From Aphis gossypii (lineage: Eukaryota; Arthropoda; Insecta; Hemiptera; Aphididae), in the NCBI RefSeq assembly GCF_020184175.1, contig NC_065531.1, forward strand, positions 18,559,213 through 18,623,212: a stretch of DNA of 64,000 bases, given 5' to 3'. Shown piece by piece: positions 24,718-37,679 of this stretch (within the stretch, counting starts at the first letter, position 1; every line of letters begins with the position of its first letter). A model generated the notes under the pieces. That model worked only from the letters and a program-made list of their open reading frames with translations. It had not been told where the DNA came from and searched no databases. The position numbers were made by a program, and so were the translations under genes.

Positions 24718-24908
24718 CTTCAAAAAAAAAAAAAAAAACGAAACGAAACGTTTTGGACACATGTCAAAATCGAAATTACACAAAGCCTAAAAAGAAGAAT
24801 GACCAAGATTACCCGAAAAAGCATGCATGGTGCAGATGTCTTCCTCAAAGTCAATTATGTCATGCAGAAGACGACAAGGCGAGAAAAAATTCAGAAAAAC
24901 CTAGCTAA
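24718..24908 (+). CDS. Gene X terminal coding exon: Lys-rich, four-cysteine C-terminus
   Basis: The acceptor is strong (TTTTTATTCTTTTACAG). Two bases complete a codon, then 62 codons run to TAA at 24906-24908. Residues 2-9 are lysine-rich and end in KTKR, a proprotein-convertase-like site. Cysteines fall at residues 15, 38, 40 and 47. The core reads YPKKHAWCRCLPQSQLCHAE. The tail is hydrophilic, with no GPI or membrane anchor. Its mixed, moderately AT codon use contrasts with the repeat-driven DNA around it, making this the most coding-like segment in the window. The entry phase matches the exon at 8858, giving Ala at the junction. A run of 17 A at 24722-24738 sits just inside the exon, so phase depends on its exact length. 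The family is unknown; a secreted ligand or effector-like peptide is an inference. Confidence 0.6.
24722..24738 (+). repeat. A17 homopolymer inside the gene X terminal exon
   Basis: Seventeen adenines encode the Lys run four bases after the splice acceptor. Length errors in sequencing, polymorphism or polymerase slippage here would shift the frame between the splice site and the conserved-looking cysteine part. Confidence 0.85.
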
Positions 24909-25330
24909 AACATTTTTAGTCTAACAATTATCTCCAAAATATTATAATTCATACTTTATGACAACCAAGTGTAATGAAAACACACAAATCAACACGATAT
25001 ATATATCTACTATACTGTACTTAATATTATAAATTTATTAATAACTACGTTATTTATGTATATTTTACTCATCCTATATGGATATATATTATATAAAAAT
25101 ATTAATTTTAATAATATAATATATTTATGCAGTTGTATTACGTTTACTGATTAAAGGTGTAGCTTAGAGAAGACAGATTATAAAAATAATAGTAATAAGG
25201 CTATTCCTATACGTCTAAAGTTATATAGAGTAAGAGAATTGCAGTTTACGTACGTATCGAAATGTGTTCGATTTTATGACTCATTTAATATACCGACATA
25301 ATGTATAAGATGTCGTATTATTATATCGAG
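24909..25330 (+). other. Probable 3' UTR and downstream flank of gene X
   Basis: AT-rich sequence follows the stop codon. No AATAAA occurs in the first 240 bases. An ATTAAA at 25150-25155, followed by a GT-containing stretch, is a possible polyadenylation signal. The next AATAAA lies near 25434. Confidence 0.35.
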
Positions 25331-28300
25331 GTATTGCTATGAATAATACCCTTCGTCGTGCAGCTTATATGTATATTTTTTTTTATCGCGTTCCGAAAAA
25401 TATATTCAATTTTATTATTTTCACCGTTTTCGAAATAAAAGGCGCAAATAGAGCACACGTAGTCTTATATTACACAACGATACGTACGAGTATAATTTAC
25501 CTACTCTATCAAGCATCGAATATCGATATGTTGCGAAAAAAAATATATTCAAACCGTCGTATATGTACGTACACATTAGGTATATTACATATACAGTCAA
25601 ACCCGTTTAATACGATCCCGTTTTTTACACGGTCTACCGCATATATACCTGCAGCAGATACTGCAGAGATACCTTATATACTTATAAATATAATAGTGCT
25701 AAAAGCTGCAATACGTTATAACGTTCCTTCACACCGCTCAACATAATAATATAAACTCTGAAGAGGAAAAATAACGAAACGTAGCGTTTTTTTCACGGCG
25801 TCTATACGTTATATACACACGCACAACGTACATTCGTATAATATCTGTATAGGTACACATAGATATTAAATTATATGCACGTTTCGTGTTTGTACGATAT
25901 CAAAAGACTGTACGGCGTATACATATATTATTATAATCCAACTCACGGAGATGCGAATATAATGTGTGAGATATACGACTAATCGCCTCGTCAATCGTCT
26001 ATGTCGTTTCGACCACCCCTCAATAACCTCCGCGACGCCAACGCGACGTGTCCGCCCCAGCTGAATAATATTATATACGTGCGCGTGCTGCAAAACGTAA
26101 TACAGACGAGTCCCGCACACATATATAATATATATATAATAATAATAATTCACCGGAAGGATGTCCGTGACGTTTTTACATCCGTATATAATACGAGATG
26201 ATGGCATGATATATTATTATAATAACAACGACGATGGCCCCGCGCAGCAGTGTCCGCTAGTGGGCCCTGCGGAGACAACGGGTTTATTTTTTTAACAATT
26301 CTCATTTTTCGTCGTCCGCAAAAATAGTAGGTATACCAAACACGTGTGGATTATTTTGAGACGTTTAAATTCGCCGCCAAGAACTGTCACGATGAGATGA
26401 GAAAAAACAAGTTCAATTTTTTTATTTTTTATTAATTATACTCTTTAATATTATGTATTTAATATCAAATAGATATATTTTTTGGATTAGTATAAAATAC
26501 TGCGGAAAAGGAGAAATCGACAAAGTGATGTATTGGTAATTTCGATTAGAACTAATAATAATTCTTTCTTATCACGTTCACCCGAAATGGCAATGGCCGC
26601 GCCACATTATTAAAAACGAAGAAAATACGACGCATTTATCTATACAAGTCAATAAAGGAGCAGTAACTATAATATAATGGCGTGCGCTGGACATCATTCC
26701 GCTGTGCACAATGCGAGTGTAAATATATCTGGAAGTCTGTTTCTATATCAATTGTATATAATATATTATATATATATAGCGTAGGCCGTAGGTTATATAG
26801 TCTTATCTCGGTTCGTACACTAGACATTTGTGACCATATTATTATTACAGTGCTAATGATAAATGAGTAGACCGGCGTCGAATTATCTGAACACTCGATC
26901 TAGAGATATCTATTATTAGCATAATCGCGGTCCATTGCGGCGGCCGACCACACGGCGATTCGTTACACCTACCCATTACAATAAATACGTAATTTACCAA
27001 AACAAATATATATGTATTGTAACGAAAACGATAATATAAGACAATATCTCGTGGATTCGATAATTAATTTGGTATATAAATCGTATATCGTTGCGAAGAT
27101 TTTTTTCTTCTCGACCGTCTCTCTCTTTTTTCGTAGTTAAAAATGACAGTTGTAGCATACTATATCTCTCGTGCATCATCGTTACAGCCCCCACAAGCAC
27201 ACCTACGATAATACTGTAAAGGCCAAAGGGTGTCGTCAGTAGGTATACGCGTATGATGTCGTTGTAAGGTTCGTGCAATGATATATTATTTGTATATATT
27301 GTGTTCGGTGGTGTGGGTGCATTACTCACGCACGCACGATATTCACGAAATACGCATTAGCAGGCATGTGTATTATATTATATCCGCCTCTCGGGTTTCA
27401 CAGTTATATGCATATGGTGCATCGCGAGTACCTAAACAACATAAGTACGATATTATATACCCCGGTGCTGCGCAGGATTACACGCGTGTAGTGCCTACAG
27501 GGATGGACACCTGGTCGGAGAAAAGTGATTTTATTTAAAATTTTCACACACGTATCGACGTATACACAATATTGTGTTTACTGTGTGCGGTGCACGTGTT
27601 GTTTGTGATTACGATTTTCGCGCATCGGTAGGCTTCGCCGCTGCAAAATGTATCGTTATTGTTATTCTCTTGTTTTCGTAAAGAAATAAAGTTATTATAA
27701 TGCACAGATTATTTTTACGTGAACGAGTATGCGTTTCTTAAAACGCCGAGATTCAGATATCGAATCTGTAGAGCTAATTTATGCGAAGATATTTTTTATG
27801 AGATAAAATTAAGATAGAAGACCTGAAGACCTAGGTAATAATTATTTTCATTCGGCATTATAGAATATTTGAGTACCTACATTTTTAAGTCTAATCAGGA
27901 TGTTGCAGGAAAGTGGATGGATTTCAATTGTATCATATATTATATAGTACACAATGAGAAAACTATATAATATTATATAGATACTTTTGTTTTCCTCGAG
28001 GCTTATAGTATACGACTTCTGAAGCTTAGTCCAACTATATAGCATTATACAAGAATACCCAACAAATGGATAAAAAAGTAATTAAAAAAAAAAAACAATT
28101 AAAAATGTATTGTTGAGATAACGTAGATAAAGACTATTTGCTTATTATTATTGTTCAATGGTGTTTTTGCTCGGAGTGCGGTTTTTATTTGATAAACGTT
28201 CATGTTTTTAACATATTAAAATACATGCGAATATGTAGATATCTTGATATCTATTCTTGTCGACCTCGTGTATTTGACATTTGTTTGTATTATAGATACA

Positions 28301-28380
28301 TAGGTACGTGGTAATGCGCTGCAGTATATTATTGCAGGTGTATTATAATCATATAAATATTAAAATGTAATATAATTTAT
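25331..28380. other. Mixed spacer, CpG-richer at 25.8-26.3 kb
   Basis: Several ORFs of 60-135 codons are open here on both strands, but their residues (Tyr, Ile, Arg, Thr) follow from TATA and TACG motifs and none has supporting splice or start signals. A possible transposon end lies at 25604. I see no other gene feature. Confidence 0.5.
25604..25653 (+). mobile_element. Possible pogo/Tigger-like terminal repeat fragment
   Basis: TA directly precedes CAGTCAAACCCGTTTAATAC, followed by GATCCCG and ACGGTC. Tc1-mariner elements of the pogo/Tigger group insert at TA, and their inverted repeats begin CAGT with internal TTTAATACGA-like motifs. No matching right end was found downstream, so this is at best a solo or degraded end. 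Confidence 0.3.
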
Positions 28381-28398
28381 ATGTTAAATTGTTATCGC

Positions 28399-28456
28399 TT
28401 CGTAGGTGTGCCATCCCGGAGTTACCCGCATGGCTGCATTTACCCGCACCTACGAA
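28399..28456. repeat. Hairpin: TTCGTAGGTG ... CACCTACGAA
   Basis: Perfect 10-bp arms enclose a 38-nt loop that carries the direct repeat TTACCCGCA (28422-28430 and 28440-28448). The 58-bp unit stands out from the AT-rich surroundings by its GC content. It may be a tiny inverted-repeat element or a structured RNA element. Confidence 0.55.
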
Positions 28457-28555
28457 TTTTTGAACATCGAATCGACCCCGATTATTTCGCAATTTTTATT
28501 TTTTCGTCCTGCCGCGCCGTACCCTTTGCAGCGTAAATCAAATTTTTACATGTAG
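28430..28555 (+). CDS. Weak small ORF, 41 aa
   Basis: The ORF starts with ATG inside the hairpin loop and runs 41 codons to TAG. It begins MAAFTRTYEFLNIESTPIIS and later reads FRPAAPYPLQRKSNFYM. The mix is protein-like, but the ORF is short and overlaps the inverted repeat. A splice acceptor reading (TCGCTTCGTAG) would extend it in frame on the left. Confidence 0.15.
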   Translation: MAAFTRTYEFLNIESTPIISQFLFFRPAAPYPLQRKSNFYM

Positions 28556-28560
28556 GTAGA

Positions 28561-31500
28561 CAAAAACGAATATTTTTTAATCATTATCGTTTGCGCACGA
28601 TGGACAGTATTCATTTATAAACATTATTATTTATGTATTATGATACAACACACATATACGTAATACAGGTACGACATAAACACAAACGCAGTTCCGATTT
28701 ATTAATAAATTATAAGATAAGATATCATCGAAACGCATCATTAATAGACGTCTAACGTGAAAAACGTTTAAGTGTAGTTATATTATTTTATGTATTTTTA
28801 TAAGATCAATATAAATATGCGCATATATAACGTTTATCATTTGTGCACCTATCCAAAATATGTTGTATGGCACTTTTAATTTTATTACTTTAAAACGTTT
28901 CACGGAACCATAACTCACTTAAATGTATTCATTAATCATACGAAGATATAAATTTTATAATATCTGATACAATTAGATCCACATTAAAATGATAAATCCG
29001 ATGAATGTTAAAAATAATAAAAAATAATATACAACCTAATTAACGAGTTTAGTATAGTAATTAAAAGGTCAATGGCAATGTCAATCTGCCTGTAGCTACA
29101 GCATATAATATGTATATATTATGTATATATATTATAATGATTGAAACGTGATTTTTTTTTTTTGTTATAATAATTGCTCTTTTTATGCATTATGAACTAT
29201 ACCTACTGACTATACTGTATAAAAGTAACGGACTTAAAAATATACGTTTCAGTATTTTCCAATGATAAATTAACTTGATTAAAATATATAATATACTATC
29301 AATATTATATATATGTATACATGATTATACACGGTATGAGTAAATAATAATAATAATAAAATGTTATATCCACAATTTGTAAATTCACGAATTATTAATT
29401 TTGTGAATAATAAACATACGTTTTTATTTTCATTTTGTATATACAAGAAAATTGGGAAGGGGTTAATTTAGAAGTTCTGTATTTTTAGTAAAAATAAAAT
29501 AAATTATTACAAGTACCCTTAAATACCAAACTTTAGTTGACCAACTCAAAGAGAAAGTTAATATCGATGAATAATGATTCTATACTGACTGTTAAGTAGG
29601 TACAATCAATAAATTTAATATTATAATTTTAGTTAAACATGTTTAAATGACCTATAGGAAATTATAAAACCGGACCTATATGCGATTTATGGTAATTAAA
29701 TGAACAATTTGTGATTATTATGATTTATTCTAGACTGGATTTTCAAAATGGTGTATTGTTTTTATATTATGTTATATATATTTTTCTTACCTCAAAACAT
29801 TTTTTATAGTATAAAAATACTTTGAACATCGATTTCAAGTTTTATCTCTGGCGGAAAATTGAATCTAGTCGATAAAAATAAATAGTAAAATATTATCAAA
29901 ATTATGGAAAAAAGTAAAAAAAAAACGGCAATTTTATGTAGGCTCCTACATAGTTTTTGACTGCAAAATTGAAACTTAATTTTTCATCATCGTTTTATTT
30001 TAATCTATTACATGCCAAATAATAATCTACGAGTAAATTGCACATCATTCTATGGTATTTCAGTAATAAAACATAAAAGTTAATAACAGCCATTAATATT
30101 ATATTATTAAATATTATTATAATAATGATTTTATTATATATTTTTTCTTTTTGGTACACATTAGTTTAGTGCCATTTAGTTATTACTAATAAATAATAAG
30201 TAATAATCAGTAGCGTTAAAAATATGTATCAAAATATTTTTAGAACTATAAGCTGACAGAACGTAGTTACTGTTCCGAATCGTTTTTCGTATAGGTACAA
30301 TAATAAATTTATCATCAAATTCTAATTTAATACTAGTTGGATTATAATCCTACCGCATTAGATAAGTATACAGTTGAAACCTTCTATATATTATAATACA
30401 GCAGAGTGTCTTTATTTATTTATTTTTTGTTTTCAAATTTTATTTAGCTGTAGAATTCTGAATAGGGAATAGATAAATTTTATCATATATAATTGCTACC
30501 ATCATCGTATTGATATTAACTATTACAACGATGGGTGTTTGATTTATACGCATGCTCTCATATATTTTTGTATTCACATATTCGTATTATTGGAACTGTT
30601 CCTTCTCAAATAAAGTATTACTTATAAAATATCCTAATAATATATACTCATATACATATTACCTACACTATGAAAAATTGTAACACTCGCTTTACATTTT
30701 GCCATCAAATCGCGGTTTTTTCTTCAAAAGTAAAATTATGATAAATTTATCAAGCGGTCAATCGTCTTAAAGTCTACATGATTATAATATACACATATGA
30801 ATAGCTACCTACATTAAATCACCAAATATCGCAAACGGTTTTTCACTTATCCCTATTCCTACATTTTATTCTTCGAAGAATCCATTCGTTCATCACAGAA
30901 GAATTTCGTTTAAATACATTTTTAAACTCCTTTTTTTTAAACCCCTCTAAATTATAATATAATATGACTTATTATAGTCGTAGGCTTACGCACTTCTAAA
31001 ATGTTTTATTCACATATAGGTAGGTAGCATAAGTATCTATCCTATTTATATATACATATATACTAGTATAAAATCGTATATTATTATCGTATCGTCGGGG
31101 ACGGCGCGCCCCGTGTCCGTATTTCATAGTTATACATAATTATAATAATAATAACAACAATAATAATGAATATTTATATTTATCAGTATACGCGACGGGA
31201 ATTGTTGTATAATAAACATGCTCATTTGTTGAACGGAGATTTTTAATCGCGGTCAGATCTCGTGTATATATACCAACTATATTATATTAGGTATTATATG
31301 TTATAAATTGTGATCCGAGTAATTTATTTCGATAACCGAACAAAAGGGCATTATTATATTATATAGGTATAGGTGCTCACATTTAAATCGCTCGTGCGAC
31401 CGAAAAACTAAGTTTCGTGCGGTGTTGTTGGCGTTTTTTTTTTTTTAACCTGTCACATTTCGAGTAATATATTTCTCTCCACGCGACGTTGAATCGACGA

Positions 31501-32150
31501 CGAGATGAAAATAAACGAACCTCTCATAAAATCCAAAACGTCGTGCATTAATATATTTGATTAAAAACCAGCTAATATCGTATTCAGATACGGTCGCGTC
31601 AATCGGGGACGGAGCGTAAAAAAAAATAAAAAAGTTTTTTGTTCAAAAGCAATCAATCCTTTTTGCGTTCAATTAGTAATTAGTCGGTTTGCATACAAAT
31701 CGCAGGCGAATATATATTATACATAATGTACGAGTGCGATTCGTAGCGGATCACTAATATATATATTTTATTATACATATATAATATATACCAGTACAAC
31801 ACACAATGTACAATGTAATTACACAGGTATACGCCTTTAACTGATTTCGGTCGGGTGTTCCACTATTGAAGATAACCACGCAGTCGCGACGATGACGTAG
31901 TAGACTATAATATTATTCGACGGTTCGCGTTCGTGATATATTATAATTTATATAATATATATTATATATATATACATATTTATTAATTCGGTATGATAAT
32001 ACATAGTAATAATAATAATAATTTCAACATAATAGTATAGGTATATGCAGGATAAATATATGCGTACCATAAATTATAACCATAACAGTACGCAGGATTT
32101 TATTTCTGGTATTATTATATTGTATTGCGGAGTGCAGATTATAGGGTTTC
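28561..32150. other. AT-rich spacer
   Basis: I see no exon-like segment. 28940-30300 is extremely AT-rich. Isolated CpG patches occur near 31080-31130 (GGACGGCGCGCCCCGTGTCC) and 31380-31620 with no coding pattern. Confidence 0.6.
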
Positions 32151-32159
32151 TATCTTGAT

Positions 32160-32430
32160 TAGTTTTACAATTATGAAAAAAAAAATGGGGCGGCTGAAAT
32201 CTGGAAGGGGGTAGAACCCCAAAACCATCCCCTCGCTAACGACTCTGTAGATAATAACCTGTCCCCTATAACCCGCCACCGACGTCACCGAATGTGTGTA
32301 GTAGTACTACAAGTGCTGCAGTTCAACAATAAGACCACTAATTGGCCATCCGAAATCCGAGTAATGTAACGCGGGAGTGGTCGCGAACGGGGTGTGGGGT
32401 GTATCCTATATGTATAAAAACCCAGAGTTA
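32160..32430. other. Isolated GC-richer island, nature unclear
   Basis: This block (GGGGCGGCTGAAATCTGG, then CCCCAAAACCATCCCC and further G/C-rich text) contrasts sharply with AT-rich DNA on both sides. No frame stays open through it and no TIRs were found. A fossil transposon, promoter or ncRNA are all possible. Confidence 0.3.
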
Positions 32431-35400
32431 AAAGTGTTTAAACGTGTGATAAAATAATAAAATAATGACAAGTTAAAAAAAAAAAGAAACACACCATAGA
32501 GAAGATTTTAATTCACACTATTATTCATATTTAATGAAATTCGACAACACGAAATACAATAAAATTTAATACGTCATATAGAAAAGGTATATAATATAAA
32601 TATTTACTAATAATATATTATTATTGCTCCACGACAGATTATGACAATATTCAACATCGCTTTCGTTTAATGGCATAATGTGCAAATCATTTTATTCCAT
32701 ATATCCGATGATATTGACCGTGTTTCTTTATGGGGCAAGATAGGAGGTGTTTCCGGTAATTATATACGTTATATTGTTTATTTATTTATTATTATTTTTT
32801 TTTTTATCAACCGACGCTATAATATATAATTCGATTCGATTCTCTCATTCGTATAGCTTGGGAATATAATGACTACGCGTTGTTATTGTCACCAAATTTG
32901 GGTTTTGCGTATAAAATACATATGTATGTATATAAAAACATATACCTAAGCATATTATTAAATAATTAAAAGCATTATTTTGTATGCAAATAAATATATA
33001 GCACACGTGCAGTATTTTGAATAACTGCAGTCTTATTTGTAATATAAGTATAGGTAAATTTGAGACATGTCAACATCTTTCTAAACACATACCCTGTGTA
33101 TATTTATATATAGGTCATTACAGTTAAGGAATTTATCATCGTTTATATGTAACTATGTAAGTAGTAATATTACTATTGGAAATAGGTATGTTAGGTTTGT
33201 GATTGTATAGAATTTAAATTAATTAATATATTATATTGAAGTATCAAATAATTATAGGTACTTATAAGTTAATGCATAAATTGTATATTCACAATTTTTC
33301 TGAACTTCTGATAAGTAACTTTGTAGATGCTCTGGACACATATAGGTAATTGTTATTTCCGTTAATATGATACGAAGAACTATCTGCTTAAGTAATGACG
33401 AAAAAAAAAATTGATATTAGTTTTTGACATAAAACAATATGCAATATTAAACAAACAACATATTAAAAACAAAATACTATTTTGCTAGCACAGAATAAAT
33501 AATGGAAAAAATGAATTCAGCAGTGTAAGGGTTTTAAATACAATTGCAGTTAATCTGATATTTTTCAGTTTAAATTGTTCTGATTTCTTTTTTTTTTTTT
33601 TACAAATATATAAATAATTATGAAATCGACAAAACGTATTAAAAACATTATAAGGATGTAAATAAACAAAAAATAAAACTTTAACAATTTAACATACTTT
33701 GTATACGCCTTTGTATACGCATTTCTGATTTCTGTAGGTATTATAGCAGTATTGTTAAATATTATACTTAATATATTGTATAGTACTTACCTACCTATAT
33801 ACTATATAGTTATTACAACGTTCAACGAATAAAACCATTTACAATATATTTATTCTGAGAATATTCCCAGCCCATGTTTTGAGCGCACTTTATGCACGCA
33901 TACACCCGTCAATCGAATTTTTAGATTTTATTTATATATCTGTTGATGCGAATAATTTATAATCACTAATATTGCTGGGCGTGGCGGCGAACGAGCTGAT
34001 ATATTTTGACAACGATTATTTTATATTATTTTTCCACTATAACCACGCGCGTATAAATGTATACATGTATAATGTACAATCGCCATTTGGAAATGACACT
34101 CACGGCGGGTGTGTACCCACTGTGTAGTGTTTCCGTATATCTACACAAGCGCCATTCATTATTTGAACACGACCGGCGCTGTATTATAATATATATATAG
34201 ATACATATTATTATAATACCATTAATATCTAATAGTAATAATAATATGCCCGCGTATATAATAATAACTATTTTAATAATGGCGGTAGAGAGATAACGTC
34301 GTGGATCCGTAGTGAAAAATGACGGCTGCCGCCGCGGGGGGGTAATTCGAACGACGGCGATGCCATAGCGAAAGTCGTGGCAAAATAAAAAAAAGAAAGA
34401 AAACAAATAAACTTTAAAAACGATGGCTATACTGTTATAAATTATAATAATATATTATGAATAATTGTCATTCCGTTTATATTATTATATTATTTTATGT
34501 ACACGATATAATTAATTGAAATACAACTATACATATGTGTAGGTAATGCATAATGACGTGATGTATTAAGTATAATGTATACTTATTGATCAGTTACGTT
34601 TTTAACATTTGAAATATATGATGTAGGTATACCTATATAGTAGGTAGGTATATGTATAATGTATATGTAGTAGGTGTATACGTTTAAATAAATTATTTAT
34701 TAATATTTTTCAACCACTTAAACCCGCCTCTAATTTACGTGATACTACGATAACACAAAACTGACTTTCCAAAATAGAGTTCTGATTCAACTATACGGTT
34801 GATGTATGTAGGTGGATTTAGGTGTACATTTGAATATTATGCTACATTATTTAGCAGTCAAAATGTTCTCACCACGCCACCGACGTTACTAATAGGTAGG
34901 TACATGTTATACTTACAGTATAATACGAGTTATTTGGAAAAAAAGTCTTCTGGTGGTTAGAGGTGATCAGCTATATCTCAAATAATCACGGCCAAACAGT
35001 CTTCGGTGTCAAACCTTTCTATTTTTATACGGCTATTATAGTTAGAGTGACGTAAATGATATGGTGTTCCATTAAAATGCTCTGCATAACACCGGTAATG
35101 ATTTGTAAAATATTTAATTTGCAACCAAACTCATCGGCGAATTTAAATACAGTTCGAGCCACGCGGTGAGACGAAAACCGCGAAAGCCAATTTAACGCAA
35201 CGATTTTATGTAGCACGTAGGTATCATATCTATATATAAATGTATATGATATGATGTAGGTACACGTCTATCGTAAAAACGGCGATGATGACGAACCAAA
35301 ATTGTACAATAATAATATAGAATAGCGTCTGCGGTGTGTTAAGCTCACGGTGAAAAAAAAACTCACTTTTAGTAAAAATAATAATTAGTTTTAATTTTTT

Positions 35401-37333
35401 ATTTCCTCGTTCAGACCTAGTCAATATAGTACACACGCGCACGGAACACTTGTATACTATATGTATTTTAATACAGCGCAGCAGCTATAGGCACTCGACT
35501 ATCGCATAATACACGACGTATAATGTATCTGACGTGAAAAAAATATTACGTTTTTTTAAGGGTTTAACTAAAAAAAAAAAACCCCCGTTATACATCGCGC
35601 TGCAGTATACACTCGCCACGACGTTCGCATAAATATTATATAGTACATATAATATATACGTACAACATAATAATATAGTGTCTACGAGCAGATTTTTCCG
35701 ACACTGTGAAGGCAGCAGCTATGTGTGTAGTGTCGTCGTCGTCGTCGTCTACGAGCGTGCTCGGCTAATGAATACGGTGCCTACGAGTGTGTACAATATC
35801 ATATACACGGTTACACGAGCGTTATATTATAATACGTATATCATAACGTCATATATACATATAGCCACCCGTCGGCGACGACCCGGTCGCATGCTGTTCG
35901 AGCTAACGGGGCTTATCAACGGCGAGAGAGGGTTGAGAACGTATAATAATATATTATATAGTACGCTCGTGTATATACAATAATATAGGTGTACACCTAC
36001 TCTTTTATAATAATTACATACATTTAAATTATACACGTATATATATATATACGCCGACACTGCACGCATGCCACCGTCGCAGTCGCTGCTGAAGCTCCGA
36101 TATCGGATTATTTAATAATATATTTTAGGAGTGTGTATATACATTATACACGCGTGTGTGCGAGTGTGTTTTGTATACCGGTGGTCGATAAGTCTTATTA
36201 TATTATATACGCCTAGAGAATATTGTTGAATTGATGGTGCGTATTTGCAGTATACGCTGCGAGGGGAGGGAACGGCAGCGCGCAGTCTCGAGGGACGCGA
36301 GTTAATATTATCATATTATATTATATAATATAATAAGTACATTTTATATAATTCATAAACAAATACAATACGTGATGAATATAAATTAAATTCTCTAATA
36401 ACAAAATATGTAAGTACGAGACGATAGAAAGAAAAAAAAACTATGCGCATTGTATTCTCTGCAAACTCGAATCCGTTCCGACATACATGATGCGAGACGT
36501 CAAAACCACGATGCATCGTTAAAACAATGTCTATAATAATATTGCAGTCGGTATACGTCATAATCATTGTGTGCCACCAGTAATGACTAATATAAGTATA
36601 TCACTGCTGCCGCACGATAATCCCGACGCCGCCGTCGTGTTACCTTTATTTATAATATATTATGTGTTGCGCATATTATTATCAAAACGGCGATGACTAT
36701 CGATCGTTTTCCGTCCAGACTTTCTTTTGGCATATATATATAATACCATAAAAATATTCACCTAACGTATACCGACACGTACCGTGTCCATAAAGTGCTC
36801 AAACGAACGAATATAATATAATAATATATGTTGTCCGTCGAGCTCCTGCAGCACACAAACCCACCCACAACGGTTAGTAAATTCCAAGCCACTACGTCAT
36901 ATTATAATGCTACATACGCATATCGATACGATCATATTATTATTATTATGCTCTTTTACACTATTTTATTATATAGGACAGGTACCTATATACTACAACG
37001 GATGGTCGTCCGAATTTATTTCACGATCGTAATCCGATACGCCATTGCATCGGAATTGCACACATATACCTTAGGTTTATTGGTCTTTGTCGTAGTCGCC
37101 GTCATCCCCCGACCGACCGCCCCCGTCGCGATTATTGGTCGTCTTTGCGAGTGTCGCAGCAGTTCTATGACAATAAAAAATCTGTACCCCCCGCACGTTA
37201 TACGTATTCGTGCTGGCGTCCGGTTTGTCCGCCCTACACCAATTGCGTAATTGTATCTACATACCTACCAATGCGAATATGCGATATTCGCGCACGTATA
37301 ATATTATTATGTATTGTATCGTCTATCGTCGAT
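32431..37333. other. AT-rich spacer grading into a CpG-rich tract
   Basis: 32431-34000 is AT-rich with no features. 34000-34400 and 35430-37330 are CpG-richer, with microsatellites ((GTC)6 at 35732-35749) and ORFs open on both strands, including a 140-codon + strand ORF at 36828-37250 whose residues look composition-driven. The GC-rich patch 36250-36302, after TTTGCAG, is open in two frames, so no exon can be chosen. Confidence 0.5.
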
Positions 37334-37672
37334 TCATCTCATCCCGGGAGACGTAAACACGCACACAAATATATTTATGTGTTGTCCGGACCACGATGCT
37401 GCGCGCAGACGGAGTATAGAAACCCCGTTCGCTGCAACTGCTATAGATGTATTTGATACATTATACAATCTAAACGGAATCGAGTAACGTAGTCTTACTC
37501 GAAAAACCATAATATAATAAATGGAATATGACAAACGCGATAACGACAATAATACATGTTTGCGTTCTGTGCAAGCGAGCTGGCAAACAGACCGATTTAG
37601 TGGAGCGAAAATTTGTTGGTTTTCCTGCACGCTGTTTGTCTGACGATTACTATTGGTAAAAATATAATACAT
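37334..37672 (-). CDS. Candidate - strand ORF, 112 aa
   Basis: The ORF starts with ATG at 37672 on the - strand and runs to TGA. The N-terminal part is unusually protein-like for this window: NSNRQTNSVQENQQIFAPLN, then RSVCQLACTERKH. The middle returns to Tyr/Ile/Arg-rich sequence, and the end reads VSNTSIAVAANGVSILRLRA. There is no signal peptide and no known domain. It could be a single-exon lineage-specific gene or a chance ORF in CpG-rich DNA. Confidence 0.22.
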   Translation of the reverse strand: MYYIFTNSNRQTNSVQENQQIFAPLNRSVCQLACTERKHVLLSLSRLSYSIYYIMVFRVRLRYSIPFRLYNVSNTSIAVAANGVSILRLRAASWSGQHINIFVCVFTSPGMR

Positions 37673-37679
37673 ATATTAT

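Noticed and set aside
8858..24908. Interpretation of gene X as an aphid bicycle-type effector gene
   Set aside because: No paired C-x-Y-C motifs are visible, and the introns seen are very long rather than many short ones between numerous microexons.
25339..25746. 135-codon + strand ORF
   Set aside because: It overlaps the transposon-like fragment and has a repetitive Tyr/Ile/Asn composition with no structure.
36828..37250. 140-codon + strand ORF
   Set aside because: It has TATA-driven residues throughout and no domain or supporting signals; the opposite strand is also open over part of it.
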